DNA of 64,000 nt from Steroidobacteraceae bacterium (GTDB lineage Bacteria > Pseudomonadota > Gammaproteobacteria > Steroidobacterales > Steroidobacteraceae), in assembly GCA_041395505.1 (NCBI GenBank), contig JAWLAG010000001.1:1488001-1552000 (forward strand), read 5' to 3'. A model generated the notes under the pieces. The model saw nothing but the letters and a program-made list of their open reading frames with translations, was not told the DNA's origin and did no database searches. A program made the translations under genes and the position numbers. Numbering within the stretch: the stretch's first letter is position 1; the number at the start of each line of letters is the position of its first letter. Below are positions 25,956-35,251 of the stretch, in pieces.

Positions 25956-27005
25956 ATGGCGTTTACGGCATCTGCATTGAAGTGGGTCGAGCGGGGTGCG
26001 CTGCCCGATGCTGTGGTTCGCGCCGGAATTCGCCACCTCGTCCGCGAACGTAGCCGCGATATTCGCGTGGTCGGGACCGAGGCGGGCGAGCAGCGAACAC
26101 GGGATTTTGCGGCGGCAATGGTCGCGTCGCCCGTTGCGGTCCTCACCGACAAGGCCAATGAGCAACATTATGAGGTGCCGGCGGAATTCTTCGCTCTCAT
26201 GCTCGGACCCCACCGCAAGTACAGCAGTGGCTGGTGGCCGGACGGCGTAACCACCCTTGCCGAGGCCGAGAAAGCGGCATTGCGCCAGACCTGCGAGCAC
26301 GCGCAGCTCGCCGACGGACAGCGCATTGTCGAACTGGGTTGCGGCTGGGGGTCGCTCAGTCTGTGGATGGCCGAGCACTATCCGAACAGCTCGATTCTCG
26401 CTGTGTCCAATTCGAATTCGCAGCGCGAGTACATCCTTGCGCAAGCTCGCCAGCGAGGGCTCGTGAACCTGCAGCTGCAGGTCGTCGACATGAATCACTT
26501 CCGTATGCCCGGCGATGTAGACCGAATCGTCTCGGTCGAGATGTTCGAACATATGCGTAACTGGCCGGAGCTCTTCTTGCGCGTGTCACGGGCGCTGCGA
26601 GACGATGGCCGTTTCTTCATGCATGTGTTCTGTCATCGTGCCGTGCCGTATCTTTTCGAGGATCAAGATGCAAGCGACTGGATGAGCCGGTATTTCTTTT
26701 CAGGCGGCATGATGCCGAGCGAATCGCTGGCGGTTCAGTTCCAACGCGATCTGGCATTGCGGCAGCAGTGGCGCTGGAGCGGCGTCCACTACCAGAGGAC
26801 CGCGCGCGCCTGGCTCTCAAACCTCGATCGCAATCGGATCGCAGCAAGGGCAATCCTCGAGACGGTATACGGGAGTGAACAATCGGCGCTGTGGATGCAG
26901 CGCTGGCGGATGTTCCTGATGGCCTGTGAGGAATTGTTCGGGTATCGCCGCGGCGAGGAATGGTGCGTGAGTCATTACCTGTTCGAGAAACGCCGCGGTG
27001 AGTGA
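25956..27005 (+). CDS. Cyclopropane-fatty-acid-synthase-like SAM-dependent methyltransferase (Cfa/UfaM type)
   Basis: A 349-residue enzyme of the mycolic-acid/cyclopropane synthase family. The SAM site is VELGCGWGSLSLWMAE. Upstream is the family strand HYEVPAEFFALMLGPHRKYS, and downstream FMHVFCHRAVPY carries the conserved Cys of this family. These enzymes methylate or cyclopropanate the double bond of acyl chains in phospholipids at the membrane surface. Because it opens an operon with DUF1295, FAD and DUF1365 genes and a sigma-E promoter, it is closer in context to the Rhodobacter UfaM/CfaA set than to housekeeping Cfa. A GAGAGG site supports the ATG at 25956 over an in-frame GTG at 25926. 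Confidence 0.9.
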   Translation: MAFTASALKWVERGALPDAVVRAGIRHLVRERSRDIRVVGTEAGEQRTRDFAAAMVASPVAVLTDKANEQHYEVPAEFFALMLGPHRKYSSGWWPDGVTTLAEAEKAALRQTCEHAQLADGQRIVELGCGWGSLSLWMAEHYPNSSILAVSNSNSQREYILAQARQRGLVNLQLQVVDMNHFRMPGDVDRIVSVEMFEHMRNWPELFLRVSRALRDDGRFFMHVFCHRAVPYLFEDQDASDWMSRYFFSGGMMPSESLAVQFQRDLALRQQWRWSGVHYQRTARAWLSNLDRNRIAARAILETVYGSEQSALWMQRWRMFLMACEELFGYRRGEEWCVSHYLFEKRRGE

Positions 27006-27543
27006 TCAGCTCCGTTGGGTGCGCGACGCACTGCGCTCCCGCATTTTCAACTTCGTCCTTTTCCAGCTGGCCTGGTTCATCGGCGTGACCAGCGCGGCAC
27101 GAGGTGAGCCACTACTGGCACTGCTCGTCGTGTCCGGCGCGACCGTCATGGCCATTGGCTTGCGTCCGCCCTTTGGCGCGGGCCTGCGCCTCGCATTGCT
27201 GGCATTGCTCGTCGGCATATTGATCGAGTCGCTGTTGGCGCACCTGCGGGTAACGGAATTCAAACCCGCACCAGGCAATTTGTTGTCGGTTCCGCTCTGG
27301 ATGCTGGCGCTCTGGGCATTGTTGTCGACAACGTTGAGCTCCTCCCTGGGTTGGCTGCGCGGGCGCCCGCTGCTTGGCGCGTTGGTCGGCGCGAGCGGTG
27401 GCGCACTTTCCTATGCCCTCGGCGCACGACTCGGCGCACTGACCCTGCCAGGCGAGTATGCGCTCGGCGTGATCGCTGCGGTATGGGCAATCGCATTGCC
27501 ACTACTGGTCTGGTTGGCTCGTAGCCAGGTCGCCTCGGCATGA
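26998..27543 (+). CDS. DUF2878-like integral membrane protein
   Basis: A 181-residue, very hydrophobic protein with five or six helices. The start IFNFVLFQLAWFIGVTSAARG has the FN..FQ.aWF pattern I associate with DUF2878, a family found beside cfa-like genes. It begins with GTG and overlaps the Cfa-like gene by eight bases; the next gene overlaps its stop. Function is unknown. Its place in the operon suggests a membrane role in lipid handling or anchoring of the pathway enzymes. Confidence 0.75.
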   Translation: MSDQLRWVRDALRSRIFNFVLFQLAWFIGVTSAARGEPLLALLVVSGATVMAIGLRPPFGAGLRLALLALLVGILIESLLAHLRVTEFKPAPGNLLSVPLWMLALWALLSTTLSSSLGWLRGRPLLGALVGASGGALSYALGARLGALTLPGEYALGVIAAVWAIALPLLVWLARSQVASA

Positions 27544-28325
27544 CCGCCTTCACACAGGCGTGGCTTACAAGCTCGGCGCCAATCGCGACACTCGCGATTC
27601 TGGCCTGGGTGCTTTGCAGCCTGCGCCGCAACGTCGGATTGATCGACATGTTCTGGCCGCTATTCATGCTGGCGGCTGTCATCACTGCAGTCGTGCGTGG
27701 CAACCCACCGACGACGGTCGGAATCGCAGCGTGCGCTATTGTCGCCCTCTGGGCCCTGCGCCTTTGCGTCTACCTCACGGCGCGCAACTGGAGCGCGCCT
27801 GAAGATCGACGTTACCAGGCGATACGCGCTCGCAACGGTAATCATTTTGTCTGGACGAGTCTGGTGACCGTGTTCCTGTTCCAGGCCGTGCTGGCCTGGA
27901 TCGTGGCAGCGCCTGCCGTGGCTGCGGTCGCGTTCGATGTTCATTCGCAATGGTGGAATTGCCTGGGTGCCGCTCTCGCGCTGTTCGGGCTATTGTTTGA
28001 GTCACTTGCCGACGAACAACTGCGGCAATTCAAGTCGAACGGGCAGAATGCCAGCCGCGTGCTCGATACCGGCCTTTGGCGTTACAGCCGGCATCCGAAT
28101 TACTTCGGCGAGTTTTGCCTCTGGTGGGGCATCTTCCTGCTCGGCGCCCGTCCGGGCACGCTCTGGACCATTGTTTCGCCTGCGCTGATGACGTTGCTGT
28201 TGTTGCGAGTCTCAGGTGTGACGCTGCTCGAGAAAGACATTGCCGAGCGCCGACCCGCGTATCGACGTTATGTGGCCCGTACGTCTGCTTTCGTCCCCTG
28301 GTTCGTGAGGAGCGACCGTGCATGA
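27540..28325 (+). CDS. DUF1295 / steroid 5-alpha-reductase-like membrane enzyme
   Basis: A 261-residue protein with about six helices and the DUF1295 core near the C-terminus: DTGLWRYSRHPNYFGEFCLWWG, then LRVSGVTLLEKDIAERRPAYRRY. This RHPNYFGE region binds the cofactor in isoprenylcysteine methyltransferase and steroid-reductase relatives, so reduction or methylation of a lipid substrate at the membrane is likely. It is overlapped by four bases on both sides, in line with tight coupling in the lipid operon. Confidence 0.87.
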   Translation: MTAFTQAWLTSSAPIATLAILAWVLCSLRRNVGLIDMFWPLFMLAAVITAVVRGNPPTTVGIAACAIVALWALRLCVYLTARNWSAPEDRRYQAIRARNGNHFVWTSLVTVFLFQAVLAWIVAAPAVAAVAFDVHSQWWNCLGAALALFGLLFESLADEQLRQFKSNGQNASRVLDTGLWRYSRHPNYFGEFCLWWGIFLLGARPGTLWTIVSPALMTLLLLRVSGVTLLEKDIAERRPAYRRYVARTSAFVPWFVRSDRA

Positions 28326-29593
28326 GAATCGCGGTCGTCGGTAGCGGTATCGCCGGTAATGTGATCGCAGCCAGCCTGCATCGGGAACACGATGTCGTGG
28401 TATTCGAAGCCCGCGACCGGCCCGGCGGGCACTCCAATACCCATTTGGTTGAATACCAGGGCCGGCAATACGCAGTCGATTCCGGATTCATCGTCTATAA
28501 CGAGAAGAACTATCCGCAATTTACCCGATTGCTGGCCCGGATCGGCATCGCGACCCAGCCGAGCTGCATGAGTTTTTCTGTTCGCAATGAGCGCATCGGA
28601 CTCGAGTATTGCGGCACGAATCTCAATTCGCTGTTCGCGCAGCGACGCAATCTTCTCAATGCCACCTTCCTGCGCATGTTGCGGGAAATCCTTCGTTTCA
28701 ATGCGCGTGCTCCCTCGTTGCTGGATGCCGATGCACCGGAAGTGGCTCTCGGCGAGTACCTCGCGAGGGAGGGTTACAGTGCGTATTTCATCGAGCACTA
28801 CGTCATTCCGATGGGTGCAGCGATCTGGTCGACGCGACCCGGGCTGATGCTCGAGTTTCCGGCGCGGTTCTTTGTTCGCTTCCTTCACAACCACGGGATG
28901 CTGAGTGCCGGCAAGCAACTCGCCTGGCGATCGATAGTGGGTGGTTCGCAGTCCTATGTCCGGAAGCTGACGGCGCCATTCCGTCAGGCCATACGGACCA
29001 ACTGCGCCGTGGAGCGCATACGCCGGTTGCCGGATCGTGTGTTGCTGAAATGCCGCGAGACGGATTTTGAAATTTTCGATCGGGTATTTCTCGCCTGTCA
29101 CAGTGATCAGGCGCTCGCCATGCTCGAAGAGCCAAGCCGGGCCGAGCGGGACGTGCTCGGCGCAATACGATTCCAGCGAAATGAAGCCGTGCTGCATCTG
29201 GACTCGAGCCTGCTCCCGACGCGGCGGCGCGCATGGGCGGCGTGGAATTACCACGTAATGCCGGATGTTGCCGGTCCCGTGACGCTGACCTACAACATGA
29301 ACATACTGCAGTCGTTGCCGGCGCCGACGCCCATTTTGGTGACCTTGAATCGCTCCGATGCAATAGACCCGTCCCGCATCCTCGCGCGCGAGACTTATGA
29401 CCATCCCTTGTTCTCGCCGGATGCGACCCTTGCGCAAGGCCGGCATCGTGAGTTGAATGGCCACAAAGGCACCTATTATTGCGGGGCGTGGTGGCGCAAC
29501 GGATTTCATGAGGATGGCGTCGAGAGCGCGCTGCAGGCGGTGAGGCATTTCGAGGAGGATGATGCAAAGCGCGCTTTACATCGGGCGGGTTAG
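28322..29593 (+). CDS. FAD/NAD(P)-binding amine-oxidase-like protein (UfaD-like lipid desaturase candidate)
   Basis: A 423-residue flavoprotein. The Rossmann motif is RIAVVGSGIAGNVIAASL at the very N-terminus, followed by VVFEARDRPGGHSNTH, the FAD signature of the amine-oxidase/phytoene-desaturase superfamily. The C-terminal phrase TYYCGAWWRNGFHEDGVESAL closes the FAD site. In Rhodobacter a protein of this type next to cfa-like genes takes part in introducing a second double bond on the way to furan fatty acids, so a desaturase role is plausible. It overlaps both neighbours. Confidence 0.85.
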   Translation: MRIAVVGSGIAGNVIAASLHREHDVVVFEARDRPGGHSNTHLVEYQGRQYAVDSGFIVYNEKNYPQFTRLLARIGIATQPSCMSFSVRNERIGLEYCGTNLNSLFAQRRNLLNATFLRMLREILRFNARAPSLLDADAPEVALGEYLAREGYSAYFIEHYVIPMGAAIWSTRPGLMLEFPARFFVRFLHNHGMLSAGKQLAWRSIVGGSQSYVRKLTAPFRQAIRTNCAVERIRRLPDRVLLKCRETDFEIFDRVFLACHSDQALAMLEEPSRAERDVLGAIRFQRNEAVLHLDSSLLPTRRRAWAAWNYHVMPDVAGPVTLTYNMNILQSLPAPTPILVTLNRSDAIDPSRILARETYDHPLFSPDATLAQGRHRELNGHKGTYYCGAWWRNGFHEDGVESALQAVRHFEEDDAKRALHRAG

Positions 29594-30305
29594 GCACACG
29601 CGCCACCGCCCGGTCGTGCACGATTTCAGCTACCCCGTGCGGTTGCTGTGGATTGATCTCGCGGAGCTCGATACGGTATTTCGAGGGCGCTGGTTGTGGT
29701 CCACGCGGCGCGCCAACCTCGCCTGGTTCCGGCGAAGCGACTATCTCGCGCCGCACGATGCACCGCTCGCCGACGCCGTCAGGCAATGCGTCGCGAGCCG
29801 GACAGGCATCGTGCCGGCTGGTCCCGTCCGTGTGCTTACGCAGGCGCGGCTGTATGGATCGTGCTTCAATCCAGTCACCTTCTACTACTGTTACCACGCC
29901 GATGGGCATAACGTGCAGGCAGTGATTGCCGAAATCACCAACACGCCATGGAACGAGCGCGCCCAATACGTCGTGCTGGCGGACAGTGCGGCATCGGGTG
30001 GCCGTGCGGTTGACGGGACGTTCGAGAAGACGTTCCATGTTTCGCCTTTCATGCCCATGGATCTCGACTATGCCTGGACCTTCGGTGAGCCCGGCGAGCA
30101 CCTGCGCGTCGGCATGGTCAATCGTCATGCGGGCGATGTGCTATTCAATGCCTATCTCGATCTGCGCCGCGTTGCCATGACCGGCTCGCAGCTTGCGCGT
30201 ACGCTGATTGCCGTGCCCGCTTCGGGTGTGGGTGTGCTGGCGAGGATCTACTGGCAAGCCTTGCGGCTGCGGTTGAAAGGTGCTCCCACTTACGCGCATC
30301 CTTGA
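29559..30305 (+). CDS. DUF1365 protein
   Basis: A 248-residue protein with the DUF1365 marks: ALYIGRVRHTRHRPVVHDFS at the start, LYGSCFNPVTFYYCYH in the middle, then ITNTPWNERAQYV and FEKTFHVSPFMPMD. The family nearly always sits beside the amine-oxidase-like and Cfa-like genes, but its chemistry is not known. The start (ATG at 29559, or the next ATG at 29562) lies within the end of the previous gene behind a strong GAGGAGG site. It closes the five-gene operon. Confidence 0.88.
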   Translation: MMQSALYIGRVRHTRHRPVVHDFSYPVRLLWIDLAELDTVFRGRWLWSTRRANLAWFRRSDYLAPHDAPLADAVRQCVASRTGIVPAGPVRVLTQARLYGSCFNPVTFYYCYHADGHNVQAVIAEITNTPWNERAQYVVLADSAASGGRAVDGTFEKTFHVSPFMPMDLDYAWTFGEPGEHLRVGMVNRHAGDVLFNAYLDLRRVAMTGSQLARTLIAVPASGVGVLARIYWQALRLRLKGAPTYAHP

Positions 30306-30361
30306 GCGCATCGTCGACGCGGTGTTGACAATCCGGGGGTCAAGGCTACGATCCCTCGATC

Positions 30362-33166
30362 ATGAACACCCAGATTGTAACGCGCTGCGGCACCGCAGGT
30401 GCCTGGTGGCGATTCGCGTCGATTCTCATCGCAATGCTTGCACTGGGCGCCTCGCGCGCGCGCGCCGTCGACCCGACACCCGACGCTGCCGAGGAGGGCT
30501 CGATCGAGGCGATCGCAGCGGCTACGAGCGAGCCGCGTTTTCTGAGCCCCTGGGTGGCCTATGTCCCCGACGCGAAGGATGTGCCGTCGCCAACGAGGTT
30601 CCTTGGGCACATCATCGGTGCGCCCGGCGAGCTTACCCAACCGGCGCGGATCGTCGAGTATGTGCGGGCTCTTGCTGCCAGCTCGCCGCGCGTGCATGTC
30701 GAGACGCTGGGTGTCTCGGAGGAAGGTCGCGACATCGTGCTTGCGGTCATCGCGGATGAGCAAGGCATCCGCGACCTCGATCAGCTGAAGGCCGCTTCGG
30801 CCGCACTTTCCGATCCGCGCCGCACTTCGCCCGCGGCGGCCGCCCAACTCATCGCCGGCGCGCGTCCCGCCTATTATTTCAATTGCAACCTGCATGCCGA
30901 TGAGACCGGTAGCGGCGAGATGTGCATGGAGCTGATCCATCGTCTCGCCGTATCGGAGCAGCCCATGATCCAGGCAATACGCCGCAATCTGCTGGTGCTC
31001 GTCAATCCGGTATCCGAGCCCGACGGACGGGCCAAGGTGACCGACTGGTTCCATCGCTACCTCAAGGGCAAGACCAATTTCGACGCGCTGCCGCGGCAAA
31101 GTCCGCCCTACTGGAGCCGCTACGTCTTCGTCGATATCAATCGCGATGCACACCAGCAGGATTTCGCCGCGACGCGCGCGGTGAGCAAGATGTTCTTCGA
31201 CTATCATCCTGTCGTCGTGCACGACCTGCACGAAGCAATATCGCTGCTGGTGACATGGAACGGCACCGGACCCTACAACCCGCACCTGGACCCGATCGTC
31301 ACATCGCGCTGGCTCGAAATGAGTTTCCACGAGATGACGACCATGAACGCCCTGGGTATGCCAGGCGTATGGACCTGGAACTTCGGCGATGGGTTCGGGC
31401 ATCACTATCTGGATTCAGTAGCCATCAACCACAACGCCATCGGGCGCGGCTACGAGACCTTTGGCAACGCGACAGCGGAAACCGTCGAGCGACACGCTGA
31501 TGCCGATTCGTTGACGCGCGAGTGGTATCGGCCATGGCCGCCGGACGCGAAGTTCCGCTGGTCGATGCGGGATAACGTCAACTACCAGCAGACGGCTGCG
31601 CTAGCGATACTCGACTGGTCGGCCAGGCATGCCAGCGAGATGCTGCAGGATTTCTATCAGACGGGCTACAACTCCTGGCGCAAAGGCGTCGAGCAAAAAC
31701 CCTATGCCTACATCGTGCCGGCCGGACAGGCCGATCGCCTGCAGGTCGTTCGCATGATCGATCGGCTGCAGACGCAGCGTATCGAAGTGCACCGTCTGGA
31801 CAAACCCATCGACGTCGATGAAGGTCAATTCAAGCGTGGCGATTTCCTGATCCGTCTCGATCAGCCATATCGCAACTACGCCCTCGATGTTCTCGAGCCA
31901 CAGAGTTTTCCGACGGGCTACAAGGAGCTTCCCTACGACGACGTTTCCTGGGCTTATCCGGTCGGGTTCGGCGTGCGCGCCGTGCGCATCGAGGATGAGC
32001 GCGTGCGCAAGGCTGAAAGCCACTTGCTCGAGGGCGGGACGCTGGTGGGCGGTACGGTGCGCGGCAATGGACCTGTATTCATCCTGCGCGAACGTGGCCA
32101 GGAATCGCTCCTCGCTGCGCGTTTTGCGCTTGCGCACTATCCGGTGCGCATCGCGGAACGATCCTTCCGCATGTCGGGAGAGGTATTTCCTGCGGGCTCG
32201 TGGATCGTTACCGCCGGCGACGGTCAATCGCCGGCGGAACTGCGCAAGGCTGTCGAGCATGTGAGCGGGACGTTCGCGATCGATTTCTGGTCGCTGCACC
32301 AGGTGCCGGACGTGGCGGCACACGATGCCAAGCTGCCGCGCATCGGCCTGTGGGTACCGTGGGCGGACACCGACATGATGGGCTGGATACGCCTGATCCT
32401 GGAGCGCGAACAGGTTCCTTACACCTATTTGCGCGATGAAGACCTGCGCGCCGGCCATCTGCGTGAACGCGTGGACGTCATTGTGTACGGACCATTTTCA
32501 CGCCTGGAACTCGCCGGGCAGATACATGGCATCGCTGCAACAGAGGGTCCGATGGCGTATCGGGCGACGCCGGAGTATCCGAGTCTTGGTCAGCCGGTCG
32601 CCTCCGATGACATCACAGGTGGTGCTGGATACGAGGGTCTCGCGGCGCTCAAGGATTTTGTCGACGCTGGTGGCGTGCTCCTGACGCTTGGCAGTGGCAG
32701 CGCCCTCGCGCTGGAAGGCGGCCTGGTCTCTGGAGTTGCCCGCGCGAACACAGCTTCGGTATTCACACCGGGCGCGGTGCTCCGCGCGAGTTTTCGCGAC
32801 ATTTCGCATCCGATCGCCTATGGATTTGACAGTGAGGCCGCGGTGCTGCGCACCAACTTGCCGGTATACGAGACGCCGCGGCGCTGGCTGACCATGGCGT
32901 ATTGCACGTCCTGTCTCGATGGCCCGATCGATGAGCGGCATGTGGTTCTTGCCTGGGGCGGTAAAGGACCAATGGTGATCAGCGGCGGCATACGCGGCGA
33001 GGACGAACTCGCGGGCCATCCGGCAATCCTCGATACGCCGATTGGCAACGGGCATGTCGTCAGTTACAACTTCAACGGGATTCACCGCGACATGAACAGC
33101 GGCGAGTGGCGGCTGGTGTGGAACACCATCCTCAACTGGAACGCATTGCCGAGACCGTCACCCTGA
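30362..33166 (+). CDS. Exported M14-family zinc metallopeptidase
   Basis: A 934-residue secreted protein (signal SILIAMLALGASRARA). The M14 zinc site is visible in NLHADETGSGEMCMELIHRL (His and Glu of HxxE) and later VVHDLHEAIS (third ligand His). About 550 residues follow the catalytic part, including a region with a GAT-like look near the end (DAGGVLLTLGSGSALALEGG), as in long M14 proteins of Bacteroidetes and Xanthomonas. It probably degrades peptides in the periplasm or outside. It has no operon partner; the lipid operon ends 56 bases before it. Confidence 0.85.
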   Translation: MNTQIVTRCGTAGAWWRFASILIAMLALGASRARAVDPTPDAAEEGSIEAIAAATSEPRFLSPWVAYVPDAKDVPSPTRFLGHIIGAPGELTQPARIVEYVRALAASSPRVHVETLGVSEEGRDIVLAVIADEQGIRDLDQLKAASAALSDPRRTSPAAAAQLIAGARPAYYFNCNLHADETGSGEMCMELIHRLAVSEQPMIQAIRRNLLVLVNPVSEPDGRAKVTDWFHRYLKGKTNFDALPRQSPPYWSRYVFVDINRDAHQQDFAATRAVSKMFFDYHPVVVHDLHEAISLLVTWNGTGPYNPHLDPIVTSRWLEMSFHEMTTMNALGMPGVWTWNFGDGFGHHYLDSVAINHNAIGRGYETFGNATAETVERHADADSLTREWYRPWPPDAKFRWSMRDNVNYQQTAALAILDWSARHASEMLQDFYQTGYNSWRKGVEQKPYAYIVPAGQADRLQVVRMIDRLQTQRIEVHRLDKPIDVDEGQFKRGDFLIRLDQPYRNYALDVLEPQSFPTGYKELPYDDVSWAYPVGFGVRAVRIEDERVRKAESHLLEGGTLVGGTVRGNGPVFILRERGQESLLAARFALAHYPVRIAERSFRMSGEVFPAGSWIVTAGDGQSPAELRKAVEHVSGTFAIDFWSLHQVPDVAAHDAKLPRIGLWVPWADTDMMGWIRLILEREQVPYTYLRDEDLRAGHLRERVDVIVYGPFSRLELAGQIHGIAATEGPMAYRATPEYPSLGQPVASDDITGGAGYEGLAALKDFVDAGGVLLTLGSGSALALEGGLVSGVARANTASVFTPGAVLRASFRDISHPIAYGFDSEAAVLRTNLPVYETPRRWLTMAYCTSCLDGPIDERHVVLAWGGKGPMVISGGIRGEDELAGHPAILDTPIGNGHVVSYNFNGIHRDMNSGEWRLVWNTILNWNALPRPSP

Positions 33167-33180
33167 CGGCCGGCATGGCC

Positions 33181-34047
33181 TCAAGCCAGCTTGTCCTCTG
33201 TGCGCAGGTCGAAATCGCTGGCGTCGTGGCGTTCGTGCAATTGCTCGGATAATTCCCCGGAAGTGCGATTGACCATGCGGCCGCGCTCGACGGCGGGCCG
33301 GGCGGCGATCTCTTGCGCCCAGCGCTGCAGGTGCGTGTAGTTCTTGACCTGCAGGAATTCGCCTGCCTCGTAGATTTTCCCTTGCGCGAGAACACCGTAC
33401 CAGGGCCAGACCGCGATATCGGCGATGGTGTATTCATCGCCCGCGAGATAGGCCGTTTGCGCCAGTCGCTGGTCGAGCACGTCGAGCTGTCGCTTGACCT
33501 CCATGGTGAAGCGATCGATGGCGTACTCGATCTTGAACGGTGCATAGGCGTAGAAATGGCCGAAGCCGCCGCCAAGATAGGGTGCGCTGCCCACCTGCCA
33601 GAATAGCCATGACAGGCATTCGGCGCGGCCCGCGGAATCGCGCGGCAGGAAAGCGCCGAATTTTTCCGCCAGGTACAGGAGGATCGCACCCGATTCGAAA
33701 ACCCGCACCGGTTGAGCGCCACTGCGATCGATGAGTGCGGGAATCTTCGAGTTGGGGTTGACGGCCACGAAGCCGCTGCCGAATTGATCGCCGTCATTGA
33801 TACGAATGAGCCACGCGTCGTACTCGGCGCCGCCGTGGCCCTGCGCCAGCAGCTCCTCGAGCAATACCGTGACCTTCACGCCGTTCGGTGTCGCGAGCGA
33901 ATAAAGTTGCAGCGGGTGGCCGCCGAGCGGCAGCGGCTTGTCGTATCGTGCACCGGCGGTCGGCCGGTTGATGTTGGCAAACCTGCCGCCATTGCCCGGT
34001 GTCCAGGTCCAGACGGGCGGCGGCTGATATTCTTTCGTATCGCTCAC
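33181..34047 (-). CDS. yghU: Glutathione S-transferase of the YghU/YfcG type
   Basis: A 288-residue GST with the long N-terminal extension of YghU (KEYQPPPVWTWTPGNGGRFA). The thioredoxin-like domain begins at LQLYSLATPNGVKVTVLLEE, and the C-terminal helical domain has DEYTIADIAVWPWYG. YghU/YfcG proteins bind two glutathiones and show disulfide-bond reductase activity. The start is a GTG only four bases after the PspC-like gene stops, so it should share the PadR-controlled transcript. That suggests a link with envelope or redox stress. Confidence 0.9.
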   Translation of the reverse strand: MSDTKEYQPPPVWTWTPGNGGRFANINRPTAGARYDKPLPLGGHPLQLYSLATPNGVKVTVLLEELLAQGHGGAEYDAWLIRINDGDQFGSGFVAVNPNSKIPALIDRSGAQPVRVFESGAILLYLAEKFGAFLPRDSAGRAECLSWLFWQVGSAPYLGGGFGHFYAYAPFKIEYAIDRFTMEVKRQLDVLDQRLAQTAYLAGDEYTIADIAVWPWYGVLAQGKIYEAGEFLQVKNYTHLQRWAQEIAARPAVERGRMVNRTSGELSEQLHERHDASDFDLRTEDKLA

Positions 34048-34051
34048 TCGT

Positions 34052-35251
34052 TCAGATCATAACCCACATGTGATGCGGCGACATGCCGAACAGGTGAGTA
34101 ATGGTTTCGCCAAGGCCGGGGACCGTTTCGAGGAGAACCCAGCCGAAGGCCGCGACGAGCACGAGCCATAGAAGCGCGTCGAGCGAACTGGCCCAGCCGT
34201 AGTTGCGACCACCATTCGCGTAGCGACGTGAGGCACGACGCGCGACGCCGACCGGTGCCGCCACGATCAGGTAGGCCAGGACCAACACGGCAATGAGCGC
34301 CCAGGTGGGCACGTTCGGCAGCGGCCACCAGGCAAACCACGCGCTGTTACCCAGCAACAACAGCAGACCGGCAACGAAGACGACAAAAAGGGCTGCGGAC
34401 AGAATCGACAGTACTGGCAGGGTGAGGCCCGCCAGAACCTGGGCGCCATATCCGACCGACGGCTGCGGCTGACGATAGACGCTTGCGTGGCGTCGGTGCG
34501 CGGCACGGTGCATGTCGCTGCGCTTGCTGCGCAGTTTGTCGGCGAGATTGGTTACGCCTTGTTTGACGTCAGCTGCCGCGCTTTTTACGGTTGACTCGTG
34601 TTGTTGCCATTGACGCCGGCCGAGGTCGGCGGCGACGCCGCTGTATTCGTCATACTTTTTTTTTACGCGGTTGATCACGTCCTGGGCATTGAACGGCTCG
34701 CCATGTGCGAGCGCGACGTCTTCGGGCGTCTGTGCGCGCGGCATGACGAACAGCATGACCAACCAGGCGACGATCCAGATGCCAGTGACGAATGTGAGAA
34801 TGACGAACAGCAGCCGGACCCACACTACGTCGACGTTGAAATACGCAGCGAGGCCGGCGCACACGCCACCCAACATGCCCTGTTCGGGAAGACGAAACAG
34901 GCGTCGCGTCGGTGTTGCAGAGGACGAAGCTTCCCCTGTGCTCGTCGATTGCCCGTCTTCGTGCGCTGTGTTGCCTCGAGGCTGTTCGGCAGCGCCCTCG
35001 ACGGGGCCCATTTCCTTGAGGATCTGGCCCATTTCGCTGGCATCGACCACGTTCTTGTGGGCGCCGAGAAAGGTATCGCATTTGTCCGCGATGGCTTGTT
35101 CGAGATCCGTGAGGATCTCGGCGCGATCGGGATTCTGGCTGAGCTTCTGGCGGGCGTCGTCGAGGTAGCCGCGCAGCGCTTCAAAAGCGTTCTCGTCGAC
35201 TTGATAGGCATTGCCGTTGAGATTGATGGTGACGACTTTCAGCATGCTCAT
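34052..35251 (-). CDS. PspC-domain membrane protein with N-terminal HAAS-like region
   Basis: A 399-residue protein. Residues about 1-90 (NLNGNAYQVDENAFEALRGY, then LTDLEQAIADKCDTFLG) look like the cytoplasmic part found on PadR-linked proteins. A PspC domain follows at about 115-180 (LFRLPEQGMLGGVCAGLAAYFN, then LVMLFVMPR). Several more helices lie in the C-terminal half. PspC domains sense or answer to envelope stress. The start overlaps the PadR stop (ATGA). A run of nine A's on the coding strand (34664-34656) encodes three lysines after the PspC domain and is a possible slippage point. Confidence 0.87.
   Translation of the reverse strand: MSMLKVVTINLNGNAYQVDENAFEALRGYLDDARQKLSQNPDRAEILTDLEQAIADKCDTFLGAHKNVVDASEMGQILKEMGPVEGAAEQPRGNTAHEDGQSTSTGEASSSATPTRRLFRLPEQGMLGGVCAGLAAYFNVDVVWVRLLFVILTFVTGIWIVAWLVMLFVMPRAQTPEDVALAHGEPFNAQDVINRVKKKYDEYSGVAADLGRRQWQQHESTVKSAAADVKQGVTNLADKLRSKRSDMHRAAHRRHASVYRQPQPSVGYGAQVLAGLTLPVLSILSAALFVVFVAGLLLLLGNSAWFAWWPLPNVPTWALIAVLVLAYLIVAAPVGVARRASRRYANGGRNYGWASSLDALLWLVLVAAFGWVLLETVPGLGETITHLFGMSPHHMWVMI

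Noticed and set aside
25167..26552. A 461-codon reading of the RpoE frame
   Set aside because: The extension runs through both promoters and antisense to the Cfa-like gene. The sigma-factor domains need only the last 194 codons.
34656..34664. T-run as a terminator
   Set aside because: It has no stem beside it and encodes lysines on the minus strand within the PspC protein.
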